DNA of 64,000 bases from SHZI01 sp049290495. Lineage in GTDB: Bacteria > Pseudomonadota > Gammaproteobacteria > Steroidobacterales > GCA-2729495. Both the position numbers and the translations under genes were made by a program. Under the pieces are notes generated by a model. It worked only from the letters and a program-made list of their open reading frames with translations, had not been told where the DNA came from and ran no database searches. The DNA lies in the NCBI GenBank assembly GCA_049290495.1, contig JBATNV010000061.1:36659-100658 (forward strand). The letters run 5' to 3'. Of the stretch, positions 17,644-28,714 are shown piece after piece (position 1 is the stretch's first letter; every line of letters begins with the position of its first letter).

Positions 17644-19671
17644 ATGACAGCCACAGTCCGGACAATTCGTTCAGCGGCGGAACGCCGCCACCTGGCCAAT
17701 GCGGTTCGCGCCCTTGCGATGGATGCAGTGGAGAAGGCCAGGTCGGGCCATCCCGGCATGCCGATGGGTATGGCCGACATCGCTGAAGTCCTGTGGAATG
17801 ATTTCTTGCGGCATAACCCGGCGAATCCGCTCTGGCCAGACCGGGATCGCTTCGTGCTGTCAAATGGCCACGGCTCGATGCTGCTCTATGCCGTGTTGCA
17901 TCTCACCGGCTATCCGCTATCGATCGACGATCTGCGCCACTTCCGCCAGCTGGGTTCGCACACGGCGGGTCACCCGGAGCGGGATCTGCATCTCGGTATC
18001 GAAACCACCACCGGCCCGCTGGGGCAGGGCCTGGCCAATGCGGTCGGCATGGCGTTGGCCGAGCAACTGCTGGCCGCTGAGTTCAACCGTCCGGGGTATC
18101 CGGTGGTCGATCACCATACCTATGTATTTCTCGGTGACGGTTGTCTCATGGAAGGCATTTCCCATGAGGCGTGCTCACTGGCCGGCACCCTGGGTCTCGC
18201 CAAGCTGATCTGTCTCTACGATGACAATGGCATCTCGATCGATGGCCATGTGCAGGCCTGGTTCCGTGATGACACGCCGGCGCGCTTTGCAGCCTATGGC
18301 TGGCATGTCGTCCCGGATGTTGACGGACACGATCCGGCGGCGATCCGGGCGGCCATTGTGGCGGCGCGTGCCGACACGGGCCGGCCATCGCTGATTTGCT
18401 GCAAGACCATCATCGGCTTCGGCGCGCCACACCGGCAGGGCACCGAAAAGGCGCACGGCGAAGCGCTGGGTGCCGAAGAAGTGGCCGCAGCGCGCACGCA
18501 ACTGGGCTGGACGTTCCCACCCTTCGAGATTCCGCCGGAGGTCAGCGCCGGCTGGGATGCGCGCCCGGCTGGTGCCCGACTTGAGCAGGAATGGCGTGCT
18601 CTCTTCAGTGCCTATGGCCGTGAATATCCGGAACTTGCCTCCGAGTTCATACGGCGCATGAGCGGCGAACTGCCGGCTGGCTGGTCAGCGCATGCGGCGG
18701 CAGCGATCGCGAAGATTGCTGGCGAGACGGCCGCCAAGGCGACGCGCAAATCTTCAGAAGACGCGCTTAATGCATTCGTGCCCGGGATGCCTGAGCTGAT
18801 GGGCGGTTCGGCTGACCTGACCGGCTCGAATTTCACCCGCGTCAAAAATGCCGTGACCATCAAGCCGGGCCATGTGGCCGGCAACTATATTTCCTGGGGC
18901 GTGCGGGAATTCGGCATGGCGGCCGCGATGAACGGCATCGCCCTGCACGGCGGCCTGGTGCCGTTTGGCGGGACTTTCCTGACCTTCTCCGATTACTCGC
19001 GAAATGCGCTGCGCATGGGCGCACTGATGGAAATCCGTGTTATTCATGTGTTCACGCATGATTCCATCGGCCTCGGTGAGGATGGCCCCACCCACCAGCC
19101 TGTCGAACATACGGCCAGCCTGCGGCTGATTCCGAACATGTGCGTGTGGCGGCCTTGCGATGCGGTGGAAACCGCTGTCGCGTGGCAGGATGCCATCGAG
19201 CGGGACAAGGGTCCCACGAGTCTCATACTCACCCGGCAGGCATTGCCGGCCCAGACGCGAACACCGGCACAGATTGCGGCCATCCGTCGCGGCGGCTATG
19301 TGCTGCGCGATGCGGCGAAAATCGATCTGATCCTGATTGCGACCGGCTCTGAAGTTGCCCTCGCGATCGCCGCAGCAGACCTGCTCGCGGCCAAAGGACA
19401 CGGTGTCCGCATCGTATCCATGCCTTCGACGACGGTGTTTGCCGCGCAGGATGCGGCTTACCATGAGTCCGTACTGCCGACAGCGGTGGTCAGCCGTGTG
19501 GCTGTCGAGGCCGGTGTGACCGACGGCTGGTATCGCTGGGTCGGCGCAAACGGCCGCGTTTGCGGTATGGATACTTTCGGCAAGTCTGCGCCGGCGCCCG
19601 AACTGTTCCGCTTATTTGGCTTTACGCCGGAACATGTCGCCGGGCTTGCGCTGGAGTTGCTGGCGACCTGA
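17644..19671 (+). CDS. tkt: Transketolase
   Basis: 675 residues, the normal length. This thiamine-diphosphate enzyme moves two-carbon units between sugar phosphates in the pentose phosphate pathway. Visible are the N-terminal MDAVEKARSGHPGMPMG motif, LGSHTAGHPE and the ThDP motif from GDGCLMEG (about 165) to DDNGISIDG, the transketolase motif FGMAAAMNGIALHGG, and VFTHDSIGLGEDGPTHQPVE with the cofactor-activating region. ATG at 17644 is preferred to GTG at 17635; no strong ribosome site precedes either. It heads an operon with gap, pgk and pyk. Confidence 0.97.
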   Translation: MTATVRTIRSAAERRHLANAVRALAMDAVEKARSGHPGMPMGMADIAEVLWNDFLRHNPANPLWPDRDRFVLSNGHGSMLLYAVLHLTGYPLSIDDLRHFRQLGSHTAGHPERDLHLGIETTTGPLGQGLANAVGMALAEQLLAAEFNRPGYPVVDHHTYVFLGDGCLMEGISHEACSLAGTLGLAKLICLYDDNGISIDGHVQAWFRDDTPARFAAYGWHVVPDVDGHDPAAIRAAIVAARADTGRPSLICCKTIIGFGAPHRQGTEKAHGEALGAEEVAAARTQLGWTFPPFEIPPEVSAGWDARPAGARLEQEWRALFSAYGREYPELASEFIRRMSGELPAGWSAHAAAAIAKIAGETAAKATRKSSEDALNAFVPGMPELMGGSADLTGSNFTRVKNAVTIKPGHVAGNYISWGVREFGMAAAMNGIALHGGLVPFGGTFLTFSDYSRNALRMGALMEIRVIHVFTHDSIGLGEDGPTHQPVEHTASLRLIPNMCVWRPCDAVETAVAWQDAIERDKGPTSLILTRQALPAQTRTPAQIAAIRRGGYVLRDAAKIDLILIATGSEVALAIAAADLLAAKGHGVRIVSMPSTTVFAAQDAAYHESVLPTAVVSRVAVEAGVTDGWYRWVGANGRVCGMDTFGKSAPAPELFRLFGFTPEHVAGLALELLAT

Positions 19672-19692
19672 ATCTTCTGAGGAGTGCGCCTG

Positions 19693-20706
19693 ATGCCTGT
19701 CAAAGTTGCCATCAATGGCTATGGCCGAATTGGCCGCAATATACTTCGTGCGCTGTATGAGTCGAAGCGTACCGGCGAGATTTCCATCGTTGCCATCAAC
19801 GATCTGGGTGATGCGAAGACCAACGCGCACCTGACCAAATACGATACTGCGCACGGCAAGTTTCCGGGCACGGTCGCCGTCGAAGGCGATTACATGGTCG
19901 TCAACGGCGACAAGATCCGTGTGCTGGCGAAGCGCAACCCGGCCGAGCTTCCCTGGGGCGAGCTCGGCGTCGATGTGGTGCTCGAGTGCACCGGCTTTTT
20001 TGCCAGCAAGGAAAAGGCCAGCGCACATCTGCAGGCCGGTGCCAAAAAGGTTGTGATCTCGGCGCCCGGCGGCAAGGATGTGGACGCGACCATCGTTTAT
20101 GGCGTCAACCACAAGTCGCTGAAGGCCTCGCACACGGTCATTTCCAATGCCTCGTGTACGACCAACTGTCTGGCACCGCTGGTCAAGCCACTGCACGACA
20201 AGATCGGTCTGGTTACCGGCCTGATGACGACCATTCATGCCTATACCAACGACCAGGTCCTGACTGACGTCTATCACGAGGACCTGCGTCGCGCGCGTTC
20301 CGCGACCATGTCGATGATTCCGACCAAGACGGGTGCTGCGGCAGCTGTCGGGCTGGTGCTGCCGGAACTGAACGGCAAACTGGACGGCTTCGCCATGCGC
20401 GTGCCGACCATCAACGTATCGATCGTCGACCTCACCTTCACGGCGGCGCGAGCCACGACCGTTGAGGAAGTGAACGGTATCCTGAAGGCGGCTTCCGAGG
20501 GCGAGCTCAAGGGCATACTTGGTTACAACACCGAGCCGCTGGTATCGATCGACTTCAATCACGATCCACGCAGTTCGGTGTTCGATTCAACACAGACGCG
20601 GGTCGGCGGTGGCACGCTCGTCAAGGTCCTGAGCTGGTACGACAACGAGTGGGGCTTCTCCAACCGGATGCTCGATACCACGCTTGCGCTGATCAACGCG
20701 CGCTGA
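19693..20706 (+). CDS. gap: Glyceraldehyde-3-phosphate dehydrogenase, type I
   Basis: 337 residues. It oxidises glyceraldehyde-3-phosphate to 1,3-bisphosphoglycerate. Landmarks are the NAD fold INGYGRIGRN (7-16), IVAINDLGD with the nucleotide-selecting Asp, catalytic C155 in SNASCTTNC and the C-terminal WYDNEWGFSNRM. ATG at 19693 follows a TGAGGAG ribosome site (19678-19684) that overlaps the alternative GTG. It lies 21 bases after tkt and 16 bases before pgk, so it is the second gene of the glycolytic operon. The motif after IND is like alphaproteobacterial and xanthomonad Gap, so this is the catabolic or dual-function type. Confidence 0.97.
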   Translation: MPVKVAINGYGRIGRNILRALYESKRTGEISIVAINDLGDAKTNAHLTKYDTAHGKFPGTVAVEGDYMVVNGDKIRVLAKRNPAELPWGELGVDVVLECTGFFASKEKASAHLQAGAKKVVISAPGGKDVDATIVYGVNHKSLKASHTVISNASCTTNCLAPLVKPLHDKIGLVTGLMTTIHAYTNDQVLTDVYHEDLRRARSATMSMIPTKTGAAAAVGLVLPELNGKLDGFAMRVPTINVSIVDLTFTAARATTVEEVNGILKAASEGELKGILGYNTEPLVSIDFNHDPRSSVFDSTQTRVGGGTLVKVLSWYDNEWGFSNRMLDTTLALINAR

Positions 20707-20722
20707 ACCGGCGGAACGCAGG

Positions 20723-21910
20723 ATGACGACCAAAGTGCTGCGGATGTCGGAGCTGAGTGTTGCCGGCAAACGGGTGATGATCCGCGTGGATCTGAACGTC
20801 CCGGTCAAGGACGCATGCGTCAGCAGCGATGCGCGAATCCGGGCGGCATTGCCGACGATCCGCGATGCACTGGCGCGCGGCGCAGCCGTGATCCTGCTTT
20901 CGCATCTGGGCCGGCCCACGGAAGGCTGTTTTGATCCGGCGCTGTCACTGCGGCCGGTTGCGGCGCGTCTGTCTGAACTGCTCGGCCGGCGCGTGCCGCT
21001 GATTCACGACTGGTTGCACGGCTTTGAGATCGCCAGCGGTGAGATCGTGCTGTGCGAAAACGTGCGCTTCAATCCGGGCGAGAAAAAGAACGATCCGGCG
21101 CTTGCCCGGCAGATGGCGACCCTTTGCGATATCTACGTCATGGATGCTTTCGGTACGGCGCACAGGGCGGAGGCGAGTACGCATGGCGTGGCCGGCTTTG
21201 CGCCGGTCGCCTGTGCCGGTCCGTTACTGATGGCAGAGATCGACGCGCTGGAGCGCGTCATGCGGAAGCCAGCGCGGCCGGTGGTGGCTATTGTTGCCGG
21301 CGCCAAGGTCTCGACCAAGCTGACGATCCTCAAGTCGCTGGCGAAGCAGGTTGACCAGCTCATCGTTGGTGGCGGTATTGCCAATACCTTCCTCGCTGCC
21401 GCTGGCTATCCGGTCGGCAAGTCGCTGTGCGAGGTCGATCTCATTCCGGAAGCGCGGCGCCTGGCCGGCAAGCGGCAGCGCGCATCGATTCCGCTGCCGG
21501 TGGATGTGGTGGTCGGCAAGGCCGTATCGGCATCCGCTGTGGCCACCGTTCGGGCTGTCAGCGAGGTCGGTGCTGCAGAGTTGATACTCGACATCGGGCC
21601 GAAGACCGCGGCGCATTACGCGCAGCTTCTGGCCGCTGCAGGCACAATCATCTGGAATGGTCCGGTCGGCGTGTTTGAAATCGAGCAGTTCAGCAAGGGC
21701 ACGCGGCGCATCGCGGAAGCGGTGGCGAAGTCGTCTGCTTACAGTGTCGCTGGTGGCGGTGACACGATGGCCGCGCTCGACAAATATGGTTTGACCGGCC
21801 AGATTTCCTATGTGTCGACAGGCGGCGGCGCGTTCCTTGAATTCCTCGAGGGCGCCAGCCTGCCAGCCGTTGCCGCGCTTGAGGCGCGGGCGGGAAGCGG
21901 GCGACGCTGA
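20723..21910 (+). CDS. pgk: Phosphoglycerate kinase
   Basis: 395 residues, the normal length. It transfers the acyl phosphate of 1,3-bisphosphoglycerate to ADP. Conserved features are the substrate motif MIRVDLNVPVK near 20, LLSHLGRP near 60, the basic VRFNPGEKKN near 115, VAGAKVSTKL in the hinge, and the nucleotide-binding C-terminus with WNGPVGVFE and VAGGGDTMAAL. It follows gap by 16 bases and precedes pyk by 5 bases, making it part of one operon. Nothing unusual was seen. Confidence 0.97.
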   Translation: MTTKVLRMSELSVAGKRVMIRVDLNVPVKDACVSSDARIRAALPTIRDALARGAAVILLSHLGRPTEGCFDPALSLRPVAARLSELLGRRVPLIHDWLHGFEIASGEIVLCENVRFNPGEKKNDPALARQMATLCDIYVMDAFGTAHRAEASTHGVAGFAPVACAGPLLMAEIDALERVMRKPARPVVAIVAGAKVSTKLTILKSLAKQVDQLIVGGGIANTFLAAAGYPVGKSLCEVDLIPEARRLAGKRQRASIPLPVDVVVGKAVSASAVATVRAVSEVGAAELILDIGPKTAAHYAQLLAAAGTIIWNGPVGVFEIEQFSKGTRRIAEAVAKSSAYSVAGGGDTMAALDKYGLTGQISYVSTGGGAFLEFLEGASLPAVAALEARAGSGRR

Positions 21911-21915
21911 GCTGC

Positions 21916-23342
<1,427 letters not shown>

Positions 23343-23346
<4 letters not shown>

Positions 23347-24641
23347 GCCGCTCGTCGTCATCGCTCGGACGTCTGCTTGGCCGAACCACTAATATCGAGG
23401 CATATGAGACACAGTCCGTCGTCACGGCTTTCCTGCTGTTTTTCTGCGTGCTGGGAGGCTACTTCGCCGTTCGGCCGGTGCGCGAAACGGTAGGTACGAT
23501 TCTCGGCGCGGACCGGGTCAGCGATCTGTATGTCGTTACCTGGATAGCCTCGCTGCTCATCGTTCCTGTCTATGGCTGGGCCTGTACGCGTTTCCGGCGT
23601 AGCGCATTTTTGCCCTGGACCTACGCGGTCGTTGCCGGTTCACTGGTGGCCGTTGGCCTGATGCTGGCGGCAGATGAGCAGAATACCGTTGTCGCCCAGT
23701 TCTTCTACGTGTGGATCAGCGTACTCAACCTGTTCATCGTTTCGGTGTTCTGGAGCTTCCTGCTTGAGCTGTATGACATTGCCCAGACCCAGCGCCTGTT
23801 CGGCGTGATCGCTGCAGGTGGTACCGCTGGCGCGCTGGTCGGGCCGCTGCTGACCGACCTGGTGGTGCCACTGGTCGGTAACCCGGGTGTGTTGTTCATG
23901 GGTGCCGGGTTCTTTGTGGTTGCGATCGTGTGTCAGCGGACGCTGCTCAGGATCTGGGCAACCGATCCCGCGCCGTCGGGCGACACACGCGTGTCCGAGC
24001 GGCCGATGGGCGGTAACCCGTTTGCCGGTTTCACGCTGGTGCTCAAATCGCCGTACCTGCTCGGCATCTCGCTGTTTGTGATCCTGCTCGCTTCAGTGAA
24101 TACCTTCCTGTACTTCGAACAGCTGCGGCTGGTCAGCGAAACCTTTAGCGATACAGCCCAGCGTACGCAGGTGTTTGCACGTCTCGACTATATCGTGCAG
24201 AGCCTGACCATTGTCCTGCAGCTGTTTATCACCGGGCGGCTGGCTTCCGGGCTGGGCATTACGGCACTGCTCACGCTGGTACCGCTGGTCATGGTCGTCG
24301 GCTTCTTCGGCCTGGCGGTCATGAATACCTTCTGGGTGCTCGCAGTGGTATTCGTGGCACGTCGCGTCGGTGAATACGCGTTCATTCGGCCGGGTCGCGA
24401 AATGCTCTTCAGCCGCGTCGATACCGAGTCGAAGTACAAGGCTAAGAACCTGATCGACGTTCCGGTTTATCGTGGCGGTGATGCGCTGTCTGCACAGGCC
24501 AAGATGGCGCTCGAGGCCGGTGGCCTGGCAAGCGCGGGCGTTGCCCTGCTGGGTGCGGCCCTCGCGGCACTCTGGGCACTGAATGGCTGGTGGCTTGGTC
24601 GTCAGGCGTGCCTCAGAGAACCTTCACCGGGCCCGGATTGA
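23343..24641 (+). CDS. NTP/NDP-exchange-type MFS membrane transporter
   Basis: 432 residues with about 12 hydrophobic segments. The motif YFAVRPVRETVG near 40, the FWSFLLELYDIAQTQRLFG segment near 140-160 and the C-terminal YKAKNLIDVPVYRGGDA are typical of the branch of the major facilitator family related to ATP/ADP translocases and annotated as NTP/NDP exchange transporters. In free-living bacteria the substrate is not known. The GTG start overlaps the pyk stop by 4 bases, so it is translated with the glycolytic operon. That placement hints at a nucleotide or phosphorylated metabolite, but no direct evidence supports it. Confidence 0.7.
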
Positions 24642-24731
24642 GCTGGCGGACTGCGGCTCCGTTCCTTGTGATGGCATTTTGCCTGTGATTAAGATCGCGT
24701 TTACTGATCGGCCAGTTAATTCTTCGGGTAT

Positions 24732-26030
24732 ATGCTGCGAATGAGCCGCACGCGCCAACAGCAGATCGCTTCTACCCTCGCCATGGAGAGGCAGATCGGC
24801 CTCGTCCTGCCCGGCGGCGGCGCGCGCGGCGCCTATCAGGTCGGGGTGCTGAAGGCACTTGCCGAGTTGCTGCCACGCCGGTCTCCGAATCCCTTTGCCG
24901 TGCTCAGCGGTACGTCGGCCGGTGCAATCAGTGCTGCCGTTCTCGCGACCCGCGCGCGAGTGTTCCGGGCGGCTGTCAACGATCTTGAGCGCGTGTGGGC
25001 GAACTTCCGTTCCGAGCAGATTTTTCGCTGCGACTCGGCGACGATGCTGAAAAGCAGCCTGCGCTGGATCGCTGCGCTGATCTTCGGTGGACTGGGTGGC
25101 CAGAATCCACGCGCGCTGCTGGACAACGAACCGCTGTGGGATCTGCTTCGTGCGCGCGTCAATTTTGATGCCATCCAGGAAGCTATCGACCAGGGCTACC
25201 TCGAAGCCCTTGCCATCACGGCGGCCGGCTATGATTCAGCCCGTTCGGTGAGCTTCTTCCAGGGTACTCCGGCACATCAGAGCTGGGACCGGGTGCGCCG
25301 CAAAGGGCGGCCGACCGCGATTACGCTCGAACACCTGATGGCGAGCATTGCCGTACCCATGATCTTTCCGCCGGTCAGGGTGGGCCAGGAATATTTCGGC
25401 GATGGCGCAATGCGCCAGGCAACGCCGCTGTCGCCGGCACTGCACCTCGGCGCGGAACGCATCCTGGTGATCGGCGTGCGCAATGAAACAATCGATCCAC
25501 TGCCCGGTCCGGGAGAGCTGGTGCCGTATCCGAGTTTCGGCAAGATTGCAGGTTATGTACTCGATGCGCTGTTCATGGATGGACTGTCTTCGGATCTGGA
25601 GAGTCTGACGCGCATCAACCTGATCCTGGAAAAGCTGCCAGGGCGTGTGCTGCAGGGCGAGTTTGGCCTGCTGCACCATACAGATGCCCTGATCATGCTG
25701 CCGAGTCGTGACATCCGTGAGGTCGCGGGACGGCATGTCGCCGAGATGCCCAAGCCGTTCCGGATGTTGATGCGCGGTGTTGGCGCCACGAAACACAGTG
25801 GCAGCCAGTTGCTCAGCTATCTGCTCTTCGAGTCGGGCTATACCCGTGAGTTGATCCAGTTGGGCTATGACGACGCGATGGCTCGCCAGGCAGAACTGAT
25901 TTCCTTCATGGAAGGCGAGCCGGTGCAGGCTCCGGGTGGCATCTCGGGCTGGCGCTATCTGAGCGACGAGTATTCCAAGCGCCTGAGGGTGCTGAAGATC
26001 GACGAAGCGGCGCTCGCCGCTGCACGTTGA
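24732..26030 (+). CDS. Patatin-like phospholipase
   Basis: 432 residues. The Ser-Asp dyad of patatin hydrolases is visible: oxyanion loop PGGGARGAYQVG (27-38), nucleophile S62 in SGTSAGAIS and D224 in FGDGAMR. These enzymes hydrolyse acyl ester bonds of phospholipids. There is no clear signal peptide, so it probably acts at the cytoplasmic face of the membrane. The start is ATG 24732 or ATG 24741. It is separated from the transporter gene by about 90 bases and converges with mgtE. The C-terminal 150 residues are typical of the long bacterial patatin group. Confidence 0.88.
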   Translation: MLRMSRTRQQQIASTLAMERQIGLVLPGGGARGAYQVGVLKALAELLPRRSPNPFAVLSGTSAGAISAAVLATRARVFRAAVNDLERVWANFRSEQIFRCDSATMLKSSLRWIAALIFGGLGGQNPRALLDNEPLWDLLRARVNFDAIQEAIDQGYLEALAITAAGYDSARSVSFFQGTPAHQSWDRVRRKGRPTAITLEHLMASIAVPMIFPPVRVGQEYFGDGAMRQATPLSPALHLGAERILVIGVRNETIDPLPGPGELVPYPSFGKIAGYVLDALFMDGLSSDLESLTRINLILEKLPGRVLQGEFGLLHHTDALIMLPSRDIREVAGRHVAEMPKPFRMLMRGVGATKHSGSQLLSYLLFESGYTRELIQLGYDDAMARQAELISFMEGEPVQAPGGISGWRYLSDEYSKRLRVLKIDEAALAAAR

Positions 26031-26039
26031 GGGTATTCC

Positions 26040-27389
26040 TCAGGTCAGCAGCAGGGTGCCGAGTCCGAGGACGGCGACAAATCCCACCAGGTCGGTGGCA
26101 GTAATCAGGATGACCGAGCCGGCGAGCGCCGGGTTTATCCGCAAGCGCCGCAATACCAGCGGTACAACGAAACCAATGGCAGTTGCGATCAGCAGATTGG
26201 TTGCCATAGCCGCAGCAATCACCCCCGCCACGCGCCAGGTGTGAAAAAAAGCACGGGTGACACCTGCTACAACCGCTGCGCCCAGCAGCGCATTGATGAG
26301 GCCGATAGCCAGTTCCCGGCGCAGCAGCGGAGAGATGTTCGCACCCTGGATACGGCCGAGCGCGATGCTGCGGATCATGAGGGTCAGTGTCTGGCTGCCG
26401 GCGATGCCGCCCATGGTCGCCACCATGGGCATGAGCACGGCAAGTACGATCACGTGGTTCAGTGTGGCCTGGAACAGGTTGATGACAGCAGCGGTGCAAA
26501 AGGCCAGGGTCAGGTGCAGGAGCAGCCAGATGGCGCGGCGGCCGCTGCTGATCAGGACGGGCGCGAACATGTCGTCATCCTCATCCAGGCCGTCACGCGA
26601 GAGGATGTCGTGGTCGGCCTGTTCCTGGATCACATCAACCACATCGTCGACCGTGATTTGCCCGATCAGGCGTCCGGTATCATCGGTGACGGCTGCGGAG
26701 ACAAGGTCGCGGTCCTGGAATTCGCGGGCGACTTCTGCCGCACTGCTCGTGGCCTGGATGGCCTCTACAGACCGGTCCATGAGGGCAGTGACGGCGGCAT
26801 CCGGGTCGCTGGTCAGCAGGCGCGCAAAGGTAAGGACGCCGAGGAAGCGATCTTCCCGGTCTACGACGAATACCGAATCGGTATTGACCGGCAGTTCACC
26901 GCGCATGCGCAGATAGCGCAGTACCACATCGACGCTGACATCCGGGCGCACGGACACGGTTTCGGGATTCATGAGGCCGCCGGCGCTGTCGGCTGGCCAG
27001 GCGAGTACTGCCTGCAGGCGTTCCCGATCCTGCACGGACAGGGACTGCAGAACCTCGTCGATCAGGTTTTCCGGCAGGTCGGCGACGAAGTCGGCGAGAT
27101 CGTCGATGTCCAGGCCTTCGGTGGCCGCCACGACTTCGTGGCTGGCCATCGCCTCAACCAGGCTGGAACGGACTTCTTCGTTGAGTTCGACGAGGACTTC
27201 GCCGTCCCTGTCATCGGGCACCACGTCCCAGATCGTCTGCCGCTCTTCAACCGGCAAGGACTCGATAAGCCTGGCGATCTCCGCGGGATACAGTTCGGCT
27301 ACCAGCCGGCTGATCTGCGCGGTGTCACCACGCTCAATGGCAGCGTGGAGTTCGTCGAGGTCGAGTGGTGTCGCGGTAATCGGTTCCAT
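26040..27389 (-). CDS. mgtE: Magnesium transporter MgtE
   Basis: 449 residues. The expected layout is present: an N-terminal superhelical domain of PAEIARLIESLP-type repeats (about 1-130), two CBS domains (about 135-255) that sense Mg, a plug helix, and five membrane helices ending in ITATDLVGFVAVLGLGTLLL, which holds the conserved pore Asp. It imports Mg2+ through the inner membrane as a dimer. It lies 35 bases downstream of rapZ in the same direction and may be co-transcribed. It is convergent with the patatin gene with only 9 bases between. Confidence 0.96.
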   Translation of the reverse strand: MEPITATPLDLDELHAAIERGDTAQISRLVAELYPAEIARLIESLPVEERQTIWDVVPDDRDGEVLVELNEEVRSSLVEAMASHEVVAATEGLDIDDLADFVADLPENLIDEVLQSLSVQDRERLQAVLAWPADSAGGLMNPETVSVRPDVSVDVVLRYLRMRGELPVNTDSVFVVDREDRFLGVLTFARLLTSDPDAAVTALMDRSVEAIQATSSAAEVAREFQDRDLVSAAVTDDTGRLIGQITVDDVVDVIQEQADHDILSRDGLDEDDDMFAPVLISSGRRAIWLLLHLTLAFCTAAVINLFQATLNHVIVLAVLMPMVATMGGIAGSQTLTLMIRSIALGRIQGANISPLLRRELAIGLINALLGAAVVAGVTRAFFHTWRVAGVIAAAMATNLLIATAIGFVVPLVLRRLRINPALAGSVILITATDLVGFVAVLGLGTLLLT

Positions 27390-27424
27390 AGGGGAATACG
27401 CGGGTTTTGGCCGGAGATCCGGGT

Positions 27425-28324
27425 TCAGGTTCCGCCGAACTGGGGCACAGTGATCCGGCCTTCCGTTTCGGGTAGTTCATTGTGCCGCGACATGACCTGT
27501 TTGTGGCGCTTTGAAAGCTCAGCCGCAAGTTTCTCTGCGATATATACCGAGCGGTGCTGGCCACCGGTACAGCCGATGGCCACCGTAAGGTAGTTCCGGT
27601 TGCAGTCGATGTACTGTGGAATCCGGCGCTCCAGAAAGCCGAGTATGTCCTGGAGCATCGCCTGGACGCTGTCGCTGGCGCGCAGGAAGTCGGCAACCTT
27701 CTGGTCCTTGCCGGTCAGTGACCGCAGTGATACATCCCAGTACGGATTGGGCAGGCAGCGCACATCGAAGACGAAATCGGCATCAGCGGGAATGCCGTTC
27801 TTGAAGCCGAAAGACTCGATGAGTATCGACAGCTCGGGCAGATCATGCCGGCCGATGCGCTGGCGGACGATGTCCCGCAGCTGATGGACGCTGGTCCGCG
27901 TGGTGTCGATGACCAGATCCGCCGTGCCGATAATCGGATCCAGCAACTGGCGTTCCCGGTCGATCGCCTCACGCAGGCTGAGACCTGCCGCACTGAGCGG
28001 GTGCTTGCGGCGGGTCTCACCGAAACGCTTCAGCAGGATATCGTCATCGGCATGCAGGAAAACCACTTCGCAGCGGGTGCCCCGCGCACGCAGATCTGCG
28101 GTTACGGCCGGCAGGTGGGCCAGATCTGCAGCGCGGTTGCGGGCATCAATGCCGATAGCAAGCTGGCTGTACATCGGATCCTCGGTTGCCAGGATCTGCT
28201 CGACCATTGATGCCAGCAGGGCAGCCGGGACGTTGTCGATGCAGTAGAAACCAAGATCTTCGAAATAGTGCAGGGCGACAGTCTTGCCGGAGCCGGACAG
28301 TCCGCTGACGATAATGAGGCGCAT
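27425..28324 (-). CDS. rapZ: RNase adaptor / nucleotide-binding protein RapZ
   Basis: 299 residues. The N-terminus carries Walker A GLSGSGKT (8-15); the C-terminal domain carries the conserved IGCTGGQHRSVY motif. In Escherichia coli RapZ delivers small RNA GlmZ to RNase E and senses glucosamine-6-phosphate. It lies 38 bases downstream of hpf in the rpoN operon arrangement, but ptsN and npr/hprK, usually found with it, are missing. Function in this organism may therefore be unlinked from the nitrogen phosphotransferase system. Confidence 0.95.
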   Translation of the reverse strand: MRLIIVSGLSGSGKTVALHYFEDLGFYCIDNVPAALLASMVEQILATEDPMYSQLAIGIDARNRAADLAHLPAVTADLRARGTRCEVVFLHADDDILLKRFGETRRKHPLSAAGLSLREAIDRERQLLDPIIGTADLVIDTTRTSVHQLRDIVRQRIGRHDLPELSILIESFGFKNGIPADADFVFDVRCLPNPYWDVSLRSLTGKDQKVADFLRASDSVQAMLQDILGFLERRIPQYIDCNRNYLTVAIGCTGGQHRSVYIAEKLAAELSKRHKQVMSRHNELPETEGRITVPQFGGT

Positions 28325-28362
28325 CTGTGCTCAGCTGTTCTGCTTACGCGTCTGCATATACT

Positions 28363-28683
28363 TCAGGGCACATCGCGCCGGATCGTTTCGGTGGTGTGAC
28401 GGTCGGTGAGCTTGCCCTTGTGTCTTATGACTTGCCGGTCGAGCTTGTCGATCATCATGTCGATGGACTTGTACATGTCGTCTTCGGTCGCATCAGCAAA
28501 CAGGGTGGCGCCCTTCAAATTCACGTTGGCCTCGGCGCGGTGCCTGAGTTTCTCGACCGTGAGGATGCAGTGGATGTCTATGAGTTGTTCGAAATGACGT
28601 TCGAGGCGGGCGAGCTTGCTGGTTACATAGGTACGCAGGGCGGGAGTGATCTCGACATGGTGGCCGGTCAGGTTGATTTGCAT
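28363..28683 (-). CDS. hpf: Ribosome hibernation promoting factor, short form
   Basis: 106 residues. The start MQINLTGHHVEITPALRTYV and the AEANVNLKGATLFADA segment are typical of the HPF/YfiA fold, which binds the decoding centre of idle ribosomes in stationary phase. The protein lacks the C-terminal dimerisation domain of long HPF. It sits 31 bases downstream of rpoN and upstream of rapZ, the usual arrangement in gammaproteobacteria. Confidence 0.95.
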   Translation of the reverse strand: MQINLTGHHVEITPALRTYVTSKLARLERHFEQLIDIHCILTVEKLRHRAEANVNLKGATLFADATEDDMYKSIDMMIDKLDRQVIRHKGKLTDRHTTETIRRDVP

Positions 28684-28714
28684 GGTAGCTGCCTCCTGGT
28701 TGTCATGGATTCTG

